64,000 nucleotides of DNA from Diaminobutyricibacter sp049994905 (GCF_049994905.1 NZ_CP188258.1:558001-622000), one strand, 5' to 3'; shown: positions 1-9,089, numbered from the stretch's first letter. Notes: generated by a model not told the origin, from the letters alone. Made by a program: numbers and translations.

Positions 1-763
1 AAGATCGGGAGGATGTAGCAGGCCGCGGCGAGGCCCGCCGACCGTGCAACGGAGATCGGCACGTCGCGCCCGGGGTTCTTCATCTCGCCGGCCGCGGAGT
101 TGCTCGACTCGAAGCCGAGGAACGAGAAGAGCAGCAGGGGCGTCGCGCCGAGCAGGCCGGCGACGGTGGGCGTGAAGCTGCTGAGCGTCAGGTGGGTGAA
201 GCCGTGGACGAAGCCGTAGACGATCGTGACGCCGAGGAAGAAGGCGAGGAAGACGATCTTCGCGATCGCACCGGCGGTGGGAATCCATTTGCCGCGTTTC
301 AGGCTGATGATGGCCGCGGTGACGGTCAGCCAGATGAACACGAATTTGAAGAGGTAATCGACGGGAGAGCCGCTCTTCAGGGGCATCACGTAGGTGTTCC
401 AGGTCTCCGTCGCGACGAACGACATCGCGCCGCCGACCCACACCGGCTGCGTGACCCAGGTCAGGAGGGAGGCAATGGCACCGGTGGCACGGCCGAATGC
501 GCGTCGCACCCACACGTAGATTCCGCCTTCTTCCGTGAAGGCGCCGCCGGTCTCGGCAAAGATCAGCCCGTACGGAATCAGGAAGAAGATGCTGAGGATG
601 ACCGTCCAGGTGAACGTCTCGGCGCCGAAGCCCGAGACCTGGCCGAGAGTCTCGATCGACACGACCGCGGCGATCAGCAGGAAGAAGATATCGAATCGGC
701 CCAGCGTGCGCTCAGCTTGTGCGTCTGCTGTTCGGCCAACCGGGTCTGCATGCCGTCGCTCAT
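1..763 (-). CDS. APC-family amino acid/amine permease, 3' part outside the window, apparent frameshift near its start
   Basis: Integral membrane transporter of the amino acid-polyamine-organocation superfamily. The visible part has several hydrophobic helices, a typical first helix beginning GRFDIFFLLIAAVVSIETLG, and an FLGFESSNSAAGE stretch of the kind seen in helix 6 of APC proteins. It diverges from the copper amine oxidase at 959, so amine uptake is a plausible role (inference). The best start is ATG 763, preceded by AAAGAG, with high third-position GC. That frame (MSDGMQTRLAEQQTHKL) runs into a stop unless one base is added near 713-716, which would give KLERTLGRFDIFF. The downstream frame alone can be traced back to an ATG at 812, but those codons look non-coding and lack a ribosome site. 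The gene is therefore either truly frameshifted or carries a sequence error. The C-terminus lies left of the window. Confidence 0.8.
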
Positions 764-917
764 GGGGGCTCTTTCTTTCGGCTTCGTTGCGTGTGATTGC
801 CCAGAGTTCCATGGGAGCCGCGCTCTGTACACCATCGAGTAACGGTGGATATCACCACGGAAATCGATGGACTTGCTTTTTCGTGACAGAGCGATCTACC
901 ATCGCCCAACGATCTTA

Positions 918-935
918 ATGAAACACGCGTTTCAT
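918..935. promoter_or_regulatory. palindromic operator between permease and amine oxidase
   Basis: Perfect inverted repeat ATGAAAC-ACGC-GTTTCAT in the divergent intergenic region, 23 bp before the amine oxidase start. Size and symmetry fit a TetR-family operator. The TetR gene at 2991, in the same operon, is the obvious candidate to bind it (inference). Confidence 0.6.
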
Positions 936-958
936 CAAAACCGCAAAGGAGCCGTCTC

Positions 959-3013
959 GTGAAACAGTTCGTCGAAAGCCCGGCCATCCCGGAAGCCGGG
1001 GCCGTCGGGCGCGTCGAGGCGACGCATCCGGTGCGCCATCCGCTCTCGGCGCTCACCGCCGAAGAAATCGAGACGGCACGGGTGATACTCCGCCGGGCGG
1101 GGCTCGCGGGCGACGATGTCCGCTTCGCGTACCTCGGACTCGACGAGCCGGCGAAGGCCGCGCTCTACGGAGCGTCAGCGAGCAGCGAAACCGGCGCCGT
1201 CCCCGTCGAGCGGCGCGTTCGGGCCTTCCTGCTCGACATCCGCACGGGCACGAGCGTCGACGCCGTCGTCAACCTCACTACGGCGGCTGTCGAACGTCAC
1301 CGCATCATCGACACCGTCGGCGAAGGCCAGCTGCCCGTACTGCTCGAAGAGTTCGACTCGATCGAGTCGATCCTCGCCGCCGACCCCGGGTGGTGCAAAG
1401 CGCTCAGCCGGCGGGGCCTTGCGCCGGACGACGTCAAGGTCGCACCGCTTTCCGCCGGCGTCTTCGACTACCCCGACGAAGAAGGCAAGCGGCTTCTTCG
1501 GGGTCTGGCGTTCCAGAAACTGCACGAAGGCGATCACCCGTGGGCGCATCCCGTCGACAACCTCGTCGCCTTCGTCGACGTGATCGCCCGGCGCGTCGAC
1601 CGCATCATCGACCACGGACCCGTCGATGTGCCCCAGGAGACCGGCAACTACACCGACCCGGCCGTGCACGGCGAACTGCGCGACACCCTCCGCCCGATCG
1701 AGATCACCCAGCCCGAAGGCCCCAGCTTCACGCTCGACGACAACCTCCTGACCTGGCAGAACTGGGACCTCCGCGTCGGATTCGACGCCCGGGAAGGGCT
1801 CGTGCTCCACTCCCTCGGGTTCTTCGACCGCGACCGCGGCGTGCGGCGGCCCATCCTGCACCGCGCTTCGATCGCCGAGATGGTCGTGCCGTACGGCGAC
1901 CCGTCGCCGTTCCGTTCGTGGCAGAACTACTTCGACACCGGCGAGTACCTCGTCGGCCGCGACGCCAACTCGCTCGAGCTGGGATGCGACTGCCTCGGCG
2001 ACATCACCTACCTGAACCCGACGATCGCCGACGACTACGGAAACCCGCGGGTCATCGAGAACGCGGTCTGCATTCACGAAGAGGATGCGGGCATCCTCTG
2101 GAAACACACCGACGAATGGGCCGGTTCGCGCGAGACCCGCCGCCAGCGCCGGCTCGTCATCTCGTTCTTCACCACGGTCGGCAACTACGACTACGGCTTC
2201 TACTGGTACCTCTATCTCGACGGGACGATCGAGTTCGAGGCGAAGGCGACCGGCATCGTGTTCACTGTCGCATCGCCCGGGGCCGACTACCCATACGCCA
2301 CCGAGCTCGCTCCCGGGTTGAGCGCACCGGTGCACCAGCATCTCTTCTGCGCCCGCCTCGACATGATGGTGGACGGCCTCGAAAACCGCGTCGAAGAAGT
2401 GGATGTCGTGCGCGTGCCGATGGGCGAAGGCAACCCCCACGGCAACGCGTTCACGCGCTCGCGCCGGGTCCTGGCCCGCGAGTCCGAGGCGCAGCGCCTC
2501 GCCAGCCGGCAGGTGGGACGCGTGTGGGAGATCACGAACCCCCACTCGGTGAACCGCGTCGGCCGGCCGGTGGGCTTCACCCTGCACCCCGAAGGCAACC
2601 CCGTTCTGCTCGCCGACGACGAGTCGTCGATCGCCCAGCGCGCCGCTTTCGCCACCAAGCACCTGTGGGTCACGCCCTTCGACTCCGCCGAGCGGTACCC
2701 CGCCGGCGACTTCGTCAATCGGAGTGCGGCGGGTTCGGGTCTCCCGTCGTACGCTGCGGCGGATCGCCCGATCGACGACGTCGAGCTGGTCGTCTGGCAC
2801 ACTTTCGGCCTGACCCACTTTCCGCGCACAGAGGACTGGCCGGTCATGCCCGTCGACCAGACCGGATTCGTGCTCAAGCCGAGCGGATTCTTCGACAGGA
2901 ACCCCACACTCGACGTCCCGGCTTCGACCACCCATTGCATGGCCACGGAAACCGGGAACCGTTCGGCGTGCTGCGACGGAAAGGAACCCGATGCCTCGTC
3001 TGGTCGACCATGA
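959..3013 (+). CDS. copper-containing primary-amine oxidase (TPQ enzyme)
   Basis: Oxidatively deaminates primary amines to aldehyde, ammonia and hydrogen peroxide using topaquinone and copper. The 684-aa length is normal for the family. Visible landmarks: TPQ-precursor Tyr410 in TVGNYDYGFYW, catalytic-base Asp326 in NYFDTGEY, the HQH copper-ligand pair (about 459/461), and the third copper His620 in LTHFPRTEDW. These residues keep a constant offset from the Arthrobacter phenylethylamine/histamine oxidase as I remember it, so the enzyme should be active. The start is GTG 959 with AAAGGAG at 945-951. The 3' end overlaps the next gene by 23 bases. With the divergent permease and the TetR gene it forms an amine uptake and oxidation unit. 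The natural amine cannot be read from sequence. Confidence 0.95.
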   Translation: MKQFVESPAIPEAGAVGRVEATHPVRHPLSALTAEEIETARVILRRAGLAGDDVRFAYLGLDEPAKAALYGASASSETGAVPVERRVRAFLLDIRTGTSVDAVVNLTTAAVERHRIIDTVGEGQLPVLLEEFDSIESILAADPGWCKALSRRGLAPDDVKVAPLSAGVFDYPDEEGKRLLRGLAFQKLHEGDHPWAHPVDNLVAFVDVIARRVDRIIDHGPVDVPQETGNYTDPAVHGELRDTLRPIEITQPEGPSFTLDDNLLTWQNWDLRVGFDAREGLVLHSLGFFDRDRGVRRPILHRASIAEMVVPYGDPSPFRSWQNYFDTGEYLVGRDANSLELGCDCLGDITYLNPTIADDYGNPRVIENAVCIHEEDAGILWKHTDEWAGSRETRRQRRLVISFFTTVGNYDYGFYWYLYLDGTIEFEAKATGIVFTVASPGADYPYATELAPGLSAPVHQHLFCARLDMMVDGLENRVEEVDVVRVPMGEGNPHGNAFTRSRRVLARESEAQRLASRQVGRVWEITNPHSVNRVGRPVGFTLHPEGNPVLLADDESSIAQRAAFATKHLWVTPFDSAERYPAGDFVNRSAAGSGLPSYAAADRPIDDVELVVWHTFGLTHFPRTEDWPVMPVDQTGFVLKPSGFFDRNPTLDVPASTTHCMATETGNRSACCDGKEPDASSGRP

Positions 3014-3584
3014 CGAACGACGCACGGCGATCATCCGGGCCACCTGGGAGCTGATCGCCGAGAAGGGGATCGACGCGACGAGCATGCGGGACATCGCGCA
3101 CGCATCCGGTTATGCGAACGCTGGAACCCTCAGCCACTACTTCACCGACAAGAGCGACCTTCTGCAGCGCGCCTACGAGTATGTCTACGAGGCGACCAAC
3201 GATCGCATCGCGACAGCCGGCGCCGGCGCAGAAGGGATCGACGCGATCAGGTCGATGGCCAGGGAGATCGCGCCGCTCGATCCGGTGACGCTGCACGAAG
3301 CATCCATCGCCCTGTCGTTCTGGCAGCGCGCGCTGCACGACCGGCAACTCGCCGGCACCAGCCGTTCGGCCATCTCGGGCTGGCGTGACCGCCTCGTCGC
3401 CCACCTGGGCGATGCGCGCCGACTCGGTCAGGTGCGGTCGAAGACTCCGGATGTGGCGCTCGCCGACCAGCTGCTTGCGATGCTGTTCGGGATGCACGTG
3501 ACCGGGCTGCTCGACGAACAGGTCGCGACGGTCGAACGCCAGGCGACCGCGATCGAGTCGTTCCTGAACGCGCTCGCGGACTGA
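2991..3584 (+). CDS. TetR/AcrR-family regulator of the amine oxidase unit
   Basis: A 197-aa regulator. The N-terminal helix-turn-helix covers about residues 10-55 (TSMRDIAHASGYANAGTLSH, then YFTDKSDLL). The ligand-binding C-terminal half resembles BetI-like TetR proteins with a TetR_C_6-type core. It is translationally coupled to the amine oxidase by a 23-base overlap, so the two are co-transcribed. The natural target is the inverted repeat at 918-935, which would make this an autoregulated amine- or aldehyde-responsive repressor (inference). Confidence 0.85.
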   Translation: MPRLVDHDERRTAIIRATWELIAEKGIDATSMRDIAHASGYANAGTLSHYFTDKSDLLQRAYEYVYEATNDRIATAGAGAEGIDAIRSMAREIAPLDPVTLHEASIALSFWQRALHDRQLAGTSRSAISGWRDRLVAHLGDARRLGQVRSKTPDVALADQLLAMLFGMHVTGLLDEQVATVERQATAIESFLNALAD

Positions 3585-3597
3585 GGTCGGGCGGGGG

Positions 3598-4527
3598 TCA
3601 GCTGGTCTCGCCGATGGACGCTTCGATCGGCAGCGACCGGAGCCCGGTGCTGACCGCACGCGAGCGCGCGGTGGGCCGGACACCGTTCAGCCACGACACC
3701 ACGACAGGGAGCCCGTCCACCTGGTCCAGGATCGGGACGGCCGTGACGGAGCCGCCGCCGTAGGTGACGGATGACCGCGGCACCTGATTCAGCAGCGAGA
3801 AGCCGTGCCCCTGCGCGACCAGTGAGCGGACCGTCTCGTAGTTGCCCGAGCGGTAGCGGATCTCAGGCTCGACTCCCGCGTCGTGCAGGAGGCCGAGGAA
3901 GTAGTCGCGGCTGAGCGGAAGGTCGAGGATGACCATGGGCTCCCCGCGCAGGCGGGCGAGATGGATGCCGTCGGCACGCGCGAGCCGGTGGGACTCCGGC
4001 AACAGCACGTACGGCGTGGTGCGTGCGATCTCCGCCGTGCGGATGTTGCCTCCCAGCCCGAAATCATAGGTCAGCCCCAATTCGGCGCGGCCGGTGCGTA
4101 TTGCTTCACGCACCCCTTCTGCATCGCTCTCCAGCACATCGACCCGCAATTGCGGATGCGTCGCAGCGAGCACCGACAACAGGCCCGGGATGTAGAACGG
4201 CATGAGGGTCGCGAAGCAGGCGAGGGTGACGGTGCCGCGCACTTCGCTCTCCTGCCCTCGGGCGGCCTCGAGTGCCTCGTCGAGTCGGGTGAGGAGGCTG
4301 CGGGCCTCGTGATGCAGCCGTTCGCCCGCTGCCGTCAGGATCAGGCCCTTCGACGGCTGGCGGATGAACAGCTGAACACCGAGTGAGCGTTCGAGCTGTG
4401 CGATCGAGGACGATACGGCGGACTGGGCGACGAGGAGGTTCTCTGCGGCGCGCGTCATGTTGAGCTGGTCGGCCGCCTCGGCGAAGTAGGCGAGCTGCGC
4501 CGTCGTGACGTCGGGCGTCTTGGGCAT
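3598..4527 (-). CDS. LysR-family transcriptional regulator
   Basis: A 309-aa LysR-type regulator. The winged helix-turn-helix is at about residues 8-65 (AQLAYFAEAADQLNMTRAAE, then VAQSAVSSSIAQLERSLG), followed by the periplasmic-binding-like co-inducer domain. ATG 4527 matches the family N-terminus; the frame stays open far upstream, but that stretch is antisense to the next gene. It diverges from the monooxygenase operon at 4645 across 117 bp holding an inverted repeat. By the usual LysR layout it should control that operon and itself. The inducer is unknown. Confidence 0.9.
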   Translation of the reverse strand: MPKTPDVTTAQLAYFAEAADQLNMTRAAENLLVAQSAVSSSIAQLERSLGVQLFIRQPSKGLILTAAGERLHHEARSLLTRLDEALEAARGQESEVRGTVTLACFATLMPFYIPGLLSVLAATHPQLRVDVLESDAEGVREAIRTGRAELGLTYDFGLGGNIRTAEIARTTPYVLLPESHRLARADGIHLARLRGEPMVILDLPLSRDYFLGLLHDAGVEPEIRYRSGNYETVRSLVAQGHGFSLLNQVPRSSVTYGGGSVTAVPILDQVDGLPVVVSWLNGVRPTARSRAVSTGLRSLPIEASIGETS

Positions 4528-4549
4528 GATCAGGCTTCTTCCATCGATT

Positions 4550-4570
4550 TTCTGTATGTCTAACACAGAA
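4550..4570. promoter_or_regulatory. inverted repeat in LysR/monooxygenase divergent promoter
   Basis: TTCTGT-N9-ACAGAA lies between the LysR start (4527) and the monooxygenase start (4645), in locally AT-rich DNA. Position and dyad symmetry are those of a LysR recognition site. Assignment to this regulator is inference. Confidence 0.5.
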
Positions 4571-4644
4571 TTCCCATGTTTTACAGATCGTGGTGCCGCC
4601 GGAAAGACTGGGCGGATTGCTGGAGCGAACAGAAGGAGGCCGGC

Positions 4645-5925
4645 ATGCCGAGCCAAGAGATCGAGGTCCTCGTCATCGGCGCAGGCCAGGCGGGGGTTGC
4701 GATGAGCGATCACCTGACGGAGCGCGGCATCCCGCACCTCGTCGTCGAGCGCCACCGCATCGCCGAACGCTGGCGCTCCGAGCGGTGGGACTCCCTCGTC
4801 GCGAACGGGCCCGCCTGGCACGACCGCTTTCCCGGCCTCGACTTCGCCGACCTGGATCCCGACGCTTTCGCGTCGAAGGACCAAGTGGCGGCTTACTTCG
4901 TCGCCTACGCGGAGAAGATCGGCGCGCCGATCCGCTGCGGCGTCGAGGTGAGGTCGGTGCGCAAGAACGTCGGCCGGCCGGGCTTCCGGGTGGAGACGAC
5001 GGACGGGGTCATCGAGGCGCGGTACGTCGTCGCCGCAACGGGACCCTTCCAGCGGCCGGTCATCCCCGCGCTTGTTCCTGCCGAGACGGGACTGCCGCAG
5101 ATTCACTCCAGCTCCTATCGCAACCCCGAGCAGCTGCCCGCCGGCGCCGTGCTGGTCGTCGGTGCCGGCTCATCGGGTGTGCAGATCGCCGACGAGCTCC
5201 AGCGGTCGGGGCGCAAGGTCTACCTCTCGGTCGGACCCCACGACAGGCCGCCACGGCGCTACCGGGGGCGCGACTTCGTCTGGTGGCTCGGAGTGCTCGG
5301 CAAGTGGGATGCTTCGACGCCGGCGCTCGGCGCGGAACACGTCACGATCGCGGTGAGCGGGGCCGACGGCGGGCACACCGTCGACTTCCGTGCTCTCGCC
5401 GAAGGCGGCATCACGCTTCTCGGCCGGGCCGTCTCCCACAACGAGGGCCGCATGCGCTTCGCCGCGGACCTCGGGAAGAACATCGCGACCGGCGATGCCA
5501 ACTACCTGTCGCTGCTCGACGAAGCCGACGCCTACGTTGCGCGCAACGGCCTCGATCTTCCCGAAGAGCCGGAGGCCCACATCCTGGGGCCGGAGCCCGA
5601 CTGCGTGACAGACCCCGTGCTCGAACTCGACCTCGCCGCCGCCGGAGTCACCTCGATCGTGTGGGCGACCGGTTTCGGCGTCGACTACAGCTGGCTGCAG
5701 GTCGACGCATTCGACGAGAACGGCCGGCCGAAGCACCAGCGGGGCGTGTCCGCCGAGCCCGGCGTCTATTTCCTCGGGCTGCCCTGGCAGTCGCGACGCG
5801 GCTCCAGTTTCATCTGGGGTGTCTGGCACGACGCCAAATACCTGACCGACCACATCCAGATCCAGCGGGGCTACCTCGCCTACGACCAGCAGGCCGCGCT
5901 CGCGGCGGAAGGAGCAGTCCTGTGA
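4645..5925 (+). CDS. flavin-containing monooxygenase-like FAD/NAD(P) oxidoreductase (COG2072 type)
   Basis: A 426-aa two-dinucleotide-fold flavoprotein. The FAD motif VIGAGQAG is at about residues 10-17 and the NAD(P)H motif VVGAGSSG near residues 171-178. A late WATGFGVDYSW stretch closes the FAD site, as in FMO/Baeyer-Villiger-like proteins. It probably hydroxylates or oxygenates a small N- or S-containing substrate; the substrate cannot be inferred. ATG 4645 is chosen because AAGGAGG lies at 4633-4639. It is the first gene of a five-gene operon, and its TGA overlaps the GTG of the RidA gene. Confidence 0.88.
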   Translation: MPSQEIEVLVIGAGQAGVAMSDHLTERGIPHLVVERHRIAERWRSERWDSLVANGPAWHDRFPGLDFADLDPDAFASKDQVAAYFVAYAEKIGAPIRCGVEVRSVRKNVGRPGFRVETTDGVIEARYVVAATGPFQRPVIPALVPAETGLPQIHSSSYRNPEQLPAGAVLVVGAGSSGVQIADELQRSGRKVYLSVGPHDRPPRRYRGRDFVWWLGVLGKWDASTPALGAEHVTIAVSGADGGHTVDFRALAEGGITLLGRAVSHNEGRMRFAADLGKNIATGDANYLSLLDEADAYVARNGLDLPEEPEAHILGPEPDCVTDPVLELDLAAAGVTSIVWATGFGVDYSWLQVDAFDENGRPKHQRGVSAEPGVYFLGLPWQSRRGSSFIWGVWHDAKYLTDHIQIQRGYLAYDQQAALAAEGAVL

Positions 5926-6347
5926 CGACGCACACGCGCATCCGGCCGTTCAACACGAAGGAGACGTATCCGGAGCAGAACCTCGACAACGACCTGTGCC
6001 AGGCCGTCGTGGCCCGCGGAGTCGTCTACCTGCGCGGACAGATCGGGCAGGATCTCGAAACCCGCGAATCCGTTGGGATCGGCGACGTCGAAGCCCAGGC
6101 CGAGAAGGCGATGGCGAACATCGCGATGCTGCTCGAGGAGGCCGGGTCGAGCCTCGACGACATCGTCAAGGTCGTGATCTACCTCATCGACGCGCGTTAC
6201 CGCGAGCCGGTCTACCGCGTCGTCGGCAGATGGCTCACCGGCGTGTTCCCGGTGTCCACCGGCATCGTCGTCTCCGCCCTGGCCCGGCCCGAGTGGCTCG
6301 TCGAGATCGACGCCACCGCCGTCATCAGCGGGTCGGCCCGGTCGTGA
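5922..6347 (+). CDS. RidA/YjgF-family protein
   Basis: A 141-aa protein of the RidA/YER057c/UK114 fold. Such proteins form trimers that hydrolyse reactive enamine/imine intermediates, or act as dedicated pathway deaminases. Family features seen: VVYLRGQIGQD, then AQAEKAMANIAMLLEEAGSS and DIVKVVIYLIDARY. The canonical imine-deaminating Arg region is replaced by the less typical VVSALARPEWLVEIDATA, so it may belong to a pathway-specific subfamily. It starts at GTG 5922, overlapping the preceding TGA, with AAGGAG at 5909-5914. Its own TGA overlaps the next GTG. Confidence 0.88.
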   Translation: MTTHTRIRPFNTKETYPEQNLDNDLCQAVVARGVVYLRGQIGQDLETRESVGIGDVEAQAEKAMANIAMLLEEAGSSLDDIVKVVIYLIDARYREPVYRVVGRWLTGVFPVSTGIVVSALARPEWLVEIDATAVISGSARS

Positions 6348-7012
6348 CCTTCTCGATCCTCTCCCGCGACGCATCCGGAGCCATCGGTGCTGCGATCGCA
6401 TCCTCCTCACCCGCCGTCGCCGCACGCTGCATCACCCTCGCCGACGGTGTGGGCGGGGCGAACTCGCAGAACATCACCGACCCACGCCTCGGGCCGAAGA
6501 TCGTGCGACTGATCGACGCGGGGCTTCCGGCGGCGCAAGCGGTCGCGCAGGTCGCCGGCGCCGACCCGACGGCCGAGTTCCGGCAGCTCATCGCCATCGA
6601 TCGGGTCGGGGGGACCGGCGTGTACTCCGGAGGACGATCGCTCGGCATCCACGGATCTGCCGAAGGTCTGTCGGTGGTGGCCGCGGGAAACCTTCTGGCG
6701 ACAGACGCGATTCCCCAGACGATGGTCGACGCGTTCACCCGTGCCGACGGCGACCTCGAGACGCGGCTGATTGCCGCCCTTCGCGCGGCGGTGGCTGCCG
6801 GCGGGGAGGCGGGACCCATCCACTCGGCCGGCCTTTCCGTCGTTCGCGACGCGGGGTGGCGGGTGACCGACCTGCGCGTCGACTGGCACGAGCATCCGGT
6901 CAGTGAACTCGCCGATCTGCTCGACATCTGGCTGCCGCAGCGCGACGACTACGTCACCCGCGGCCTGAACCCGTCGGCCGCGCCGGGGTATGGAGTGGCG
7001 GGCGATGAGTGA
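6344..7012 (+). CDS. DUF1028 family protein (Ntn-hydrolase-like)
   Basis: A 222-aa protein that begins VTFSILSRDASGAIGAAIAS, the usual DUF1028 start, and carries VGGANSQNITDPRLGPKIV. DUF1028 proteins have an Ntn-hydrolase-like fold, are often encoded with RidA proteins and peptidases, and lack a firmly assigned reaction (family knowledge). It is overlapped by 4 bases with RidA upstream and by 8 bases with the M20 gene downstream, so it belongs to the same transcript. A hydrolytic role on an amide or lactam intermediate is inference. Confidence 0.85.
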   Translation: MTFSILSRDASGAIGAAIASSSPAVAARCITLADGVGGANSQNITDPRLGPKIVRLIDAGLPAAQAVAQVAGADPTAEFRQLIAIDRVGGTGVYSGGRSLGIHGSAEGLSVVAAGNLLATDAIPQTMVDAFTRADGDLETRLIAALRAAVAAGGEAGPIHSAGLSVVRDAGWRVTDLRVDWHEHPVSELADLLDIWLPQRDDYVTRGLNPSAAPGYGVAGDE

Positions 7013-8153
7013 ACGGTCTGCCGGTCTCAAACGGAACGTGCGCGACCTTGTCGACGCCGACCTCCCTCGGTTGGTGCGGCTATCCGAGTTGCTGCACGCG
7101 AAGACGGCGTGGAACGAGCACCGCGCCGCAACCTGGCTCGGCGAGGCCCTCAGCGCTGCCGGTTTCGACGTCACAGCGAGGTATCTCGGCCTGGACACCG
7201 CATTCCTGGCGAGCTATGGAACCGGCGCGACGCGTATCGGCATCTGTGCCGAATACGACGCCCTCCCTGGTCTCGGACATGCGTGCGGGCACAACCTCAT
7301 CGCGGCGATCGCGGTCGGGGTCGGATCCGCGCTGGTGCCGTTGGCCGACGAGCTCGGCATCACGATCGAGATCTACGGCACTCCGGCGGAGGAGGGAGGG
7401 GGCGGCAAGATCGAGCTTCTCGACCGTGGCGCGTTCGCAGGACTCGACCTGGCGGTGATGGCGCATCCTGGACCGGTCGACGTCGCGGAGGCGCGGCCGT
7501 TCGCGGTGTCGCACTCCCACATCCGCTACGACGGCACGTCGGCCCACGCCGCCGCCTATCCCGAAGACGGTGTCAACGCAGGCGACGCCTTCGTGGTGGC
7601 GCAGGTCGCCATCGGGCTGCTCCGACAGCAGCTCCCGTCGAGCGCGCGGGTCCACGGAATCATGACGACCGGGGGTCAGGCTCCGAACTCCATCCCCGAG
7701 CGAACCGAGGGCCGCTGGTACGTGCGTGCCGAAACCCTCGACGAACTCGACATTGTCGAGCCGAAGGTGATGCGCTGTTTCGAAGCCGGGGCGCTCGCCA
7801 CGGGAGCGACGCTCACGGTCACGCCGGAGAGCAAGCCGTACGCCGAGTTCCGCAACGACCGGCGTGCGCTCGAGCTCTACCGCGCGAACGCGGAGGCGCT
7901 GGGTCGCGTGTTCGACGACTCGGGCGCAGGGTGGATGAACCGCGCATCGACCGACATGGGGAACGTGTCACAGCTGGTGCCGGCCATCCACCCGTACATC
8001 GGTATCAACAGCCTTCCCGCCACCAACCACCAGCCCGGATTCGCGGAGCACTGCATCGGACCGGATGCGACCAGGGCGATTCGCGACGCATCCGTCGCTC
8101 TCGCGCAGACGATCGTCGATTACGTGGCGAGCCCTCTCTGGAGGGATCAGTGA
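7005..8153 (+). CDS. M20-family amidohydrolase/peptidase
   Basis: A 382-aa metal-dependent M20 hydrolase of the AbgB/PM20D2-like type, which cleaves an amide or peptide bond using two metal ions. Metal-site motifs seen: CAEYDALPGLGHACGHN (about residues 80-96), the catalytic Glu pair in GTPAEEGGGGK, and a conserved His in VMAHPGP. The lid domain follows (IRYDGTSAHAAAYPEDGVNA). ATG 7005 is chosen because GGAG lies 9 bases upstream; an in-frame ATG at 6990 has weaker support. It probably liberates an amino compound for the rest of the pathway. Confidence 0.88.
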   Translation: MSERSAGLKRNVRDLVDADLPRLVRLSELLHAKTAWNEHRAATWLGEALSAAGFDVTARYLGLDTAFLASYGTGATRIGICAEYDALPGLGHACGHNLIAAIAVGVGSALVPLADELGITIEIYGTPAEEGGGGKIELLDRGAFAGLDLAVMAHPGPVDVAEARPFAVSHSHIRYDGTSAHAAAYPEDGVNAGDAFVVAQVAIGLLRQQLPSSARVHGIMTTGGQAPNSIPERTEGRWYVRAETLDELDIVEPKVMRCFEAGALATGATLTVTPESKPYAEFRNDRRALELYRANAEALGRVFDDSGAGWMNRASTDMGNVSQLVPAIHPYIGINSLPATNHQPGFAEHCIGPDATRAIRDASVALAQTIVDYVASPLWRDQ

Positions 8154-9058
8154 TCTCGACGTATGCTCCAGCGATGAACAGGGAACAGTTGGAGAAGATA
8201 CGCACCGGTGGCGGCTTCATTGCTGCGCTCGACCAGAGTGGCGGGAGCACTCCGCAGGCGCTGCGCCGGTACGGCATTCCGGATGACGCTTACTCGACCG
8301 ACGCAGAGATGTTCGACGAGGTGCATGAGATGCGCACCCGCATCATCACCAGTCCCAGCTTCGACGGCACGCGGGTCATCGGCACGATCCTGTTCGAGAA
8401 CACGATGGATCGCCAGATCGGCGGCCGCCCGTCCGCCGACTACCTGTGGAACGTCAAGGGGAGCGTGCCGTTCCTCAAGATCGACGCGGGCCTGTCCACC
8501 AGTGCGGATGGCGCCCAGACGATGAAGCCCATCCCGAACCTCGCAGGCTTGCTCGACCGCGCCGCCGACAACGGCATCTTCGGCACGAAGATGCGTTCGT
8601 TCATCCAGCTGCCCGGTGCCGGCATGCGTACGGTGGTCGAGCAGCAGTTCTCCGTCGCCCGGCAGGTGCTGGAGGCGGGACTGGTACCCATCGTCGAAAT
8701 CGAGATCGACATCCACAGCCCACGCAAGAGTGAAGCGGAGGATCTCCTGAGGCAGGAGATTCGCGAACAGGTCGACACGCTCGACGCCGACCACCGGGTG
8801 ATGCTGAAGCTGACGTTGCCGGATAGTGACAACCTCTACCGTCCCTTGGTCGAGCATCCCAACGTGCTCCGGGTGCTCGCCCTTTCCGGCGGGTACAGCA
8901 GGGAGGAGGCCGACCAGCGGCTGGCCAGGAACAACGGCGTGATCGCGAGCTTCTCCCGGGCGCTGCTCGAAGGGCTGACCGCGCAGCAGAGCGCCGAGGA
9001 TTTCGACAGGACGCTGAACGCATCGATTGCCAGTATCGCTGCGGCATCCAGCACTTAG
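8150..9058 (+). CDS. class I fructose-bisphosphate aldolase
   Basis: Cleaves fructose-1,6-bisphosphate or a related sugar phosphate through a Schiff base; it is the bacterial class I type that also starts GGGFIAALDQSGGSTPQAL. Active-site Lys candidates lie in VPFLKIDAGLS and HRVMLKLTLP. GTG 8150 overlaps the M20 stop and has GGAGGG at 8140-8145. ATG 8174 gives the N-terminus (MNREQLEKI) seen in homologues but has no ribosome site; the product is 302 or 294 aa. Its place at the end of a LysR-controlled catabolic operon is unusual and suggests either a second substrate or simple co-expression with gluconeogenesis. Confidence 0.9.
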   Translation: MISTYAPAMNREQLEKIRTGGGFIAALDQSGGSTPQALRRYGIPDDAYSTDAEMFDEVHEMRTRIITSPSFDGTRVIGTILFENTMDRQIGGRPSADYLWNVKGSVPFLKIDAGLSTSADGAQTMKPIPNLAGLLDRAADNGIFGTKMRSFIQLPGAGMRTVVEQQFSVARQVLEAGLVPIVEIEIDIHSPRKSEAEDLLRQEIREQVDTLDADHRVMLKLTLPDSDNLYRPLVEHPNVLRVLALSGGYSREEADQRLARNNGVIASFSRALLEGLTAQQSAEDFDRTLNASIASIAAASST

Positions 9059-9089
9059 GCCGTTGCTTCGCGTGTCGGAGCGGGCGCCG

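Noticed and set aside
192..842. Rightward open frame of about 216 codons opposite the permease
   Set aside because: The leftward frame encodes a clear APC permease; the rightward one is a GC-driven shadow with no domain pattern.
4528..5106. Upstream extension of the LysR frame
   Set aside because: It overlaps the monooxygenase gene in antisense and the LysR N-terminal helix-turn-helix fits ATG 4527.
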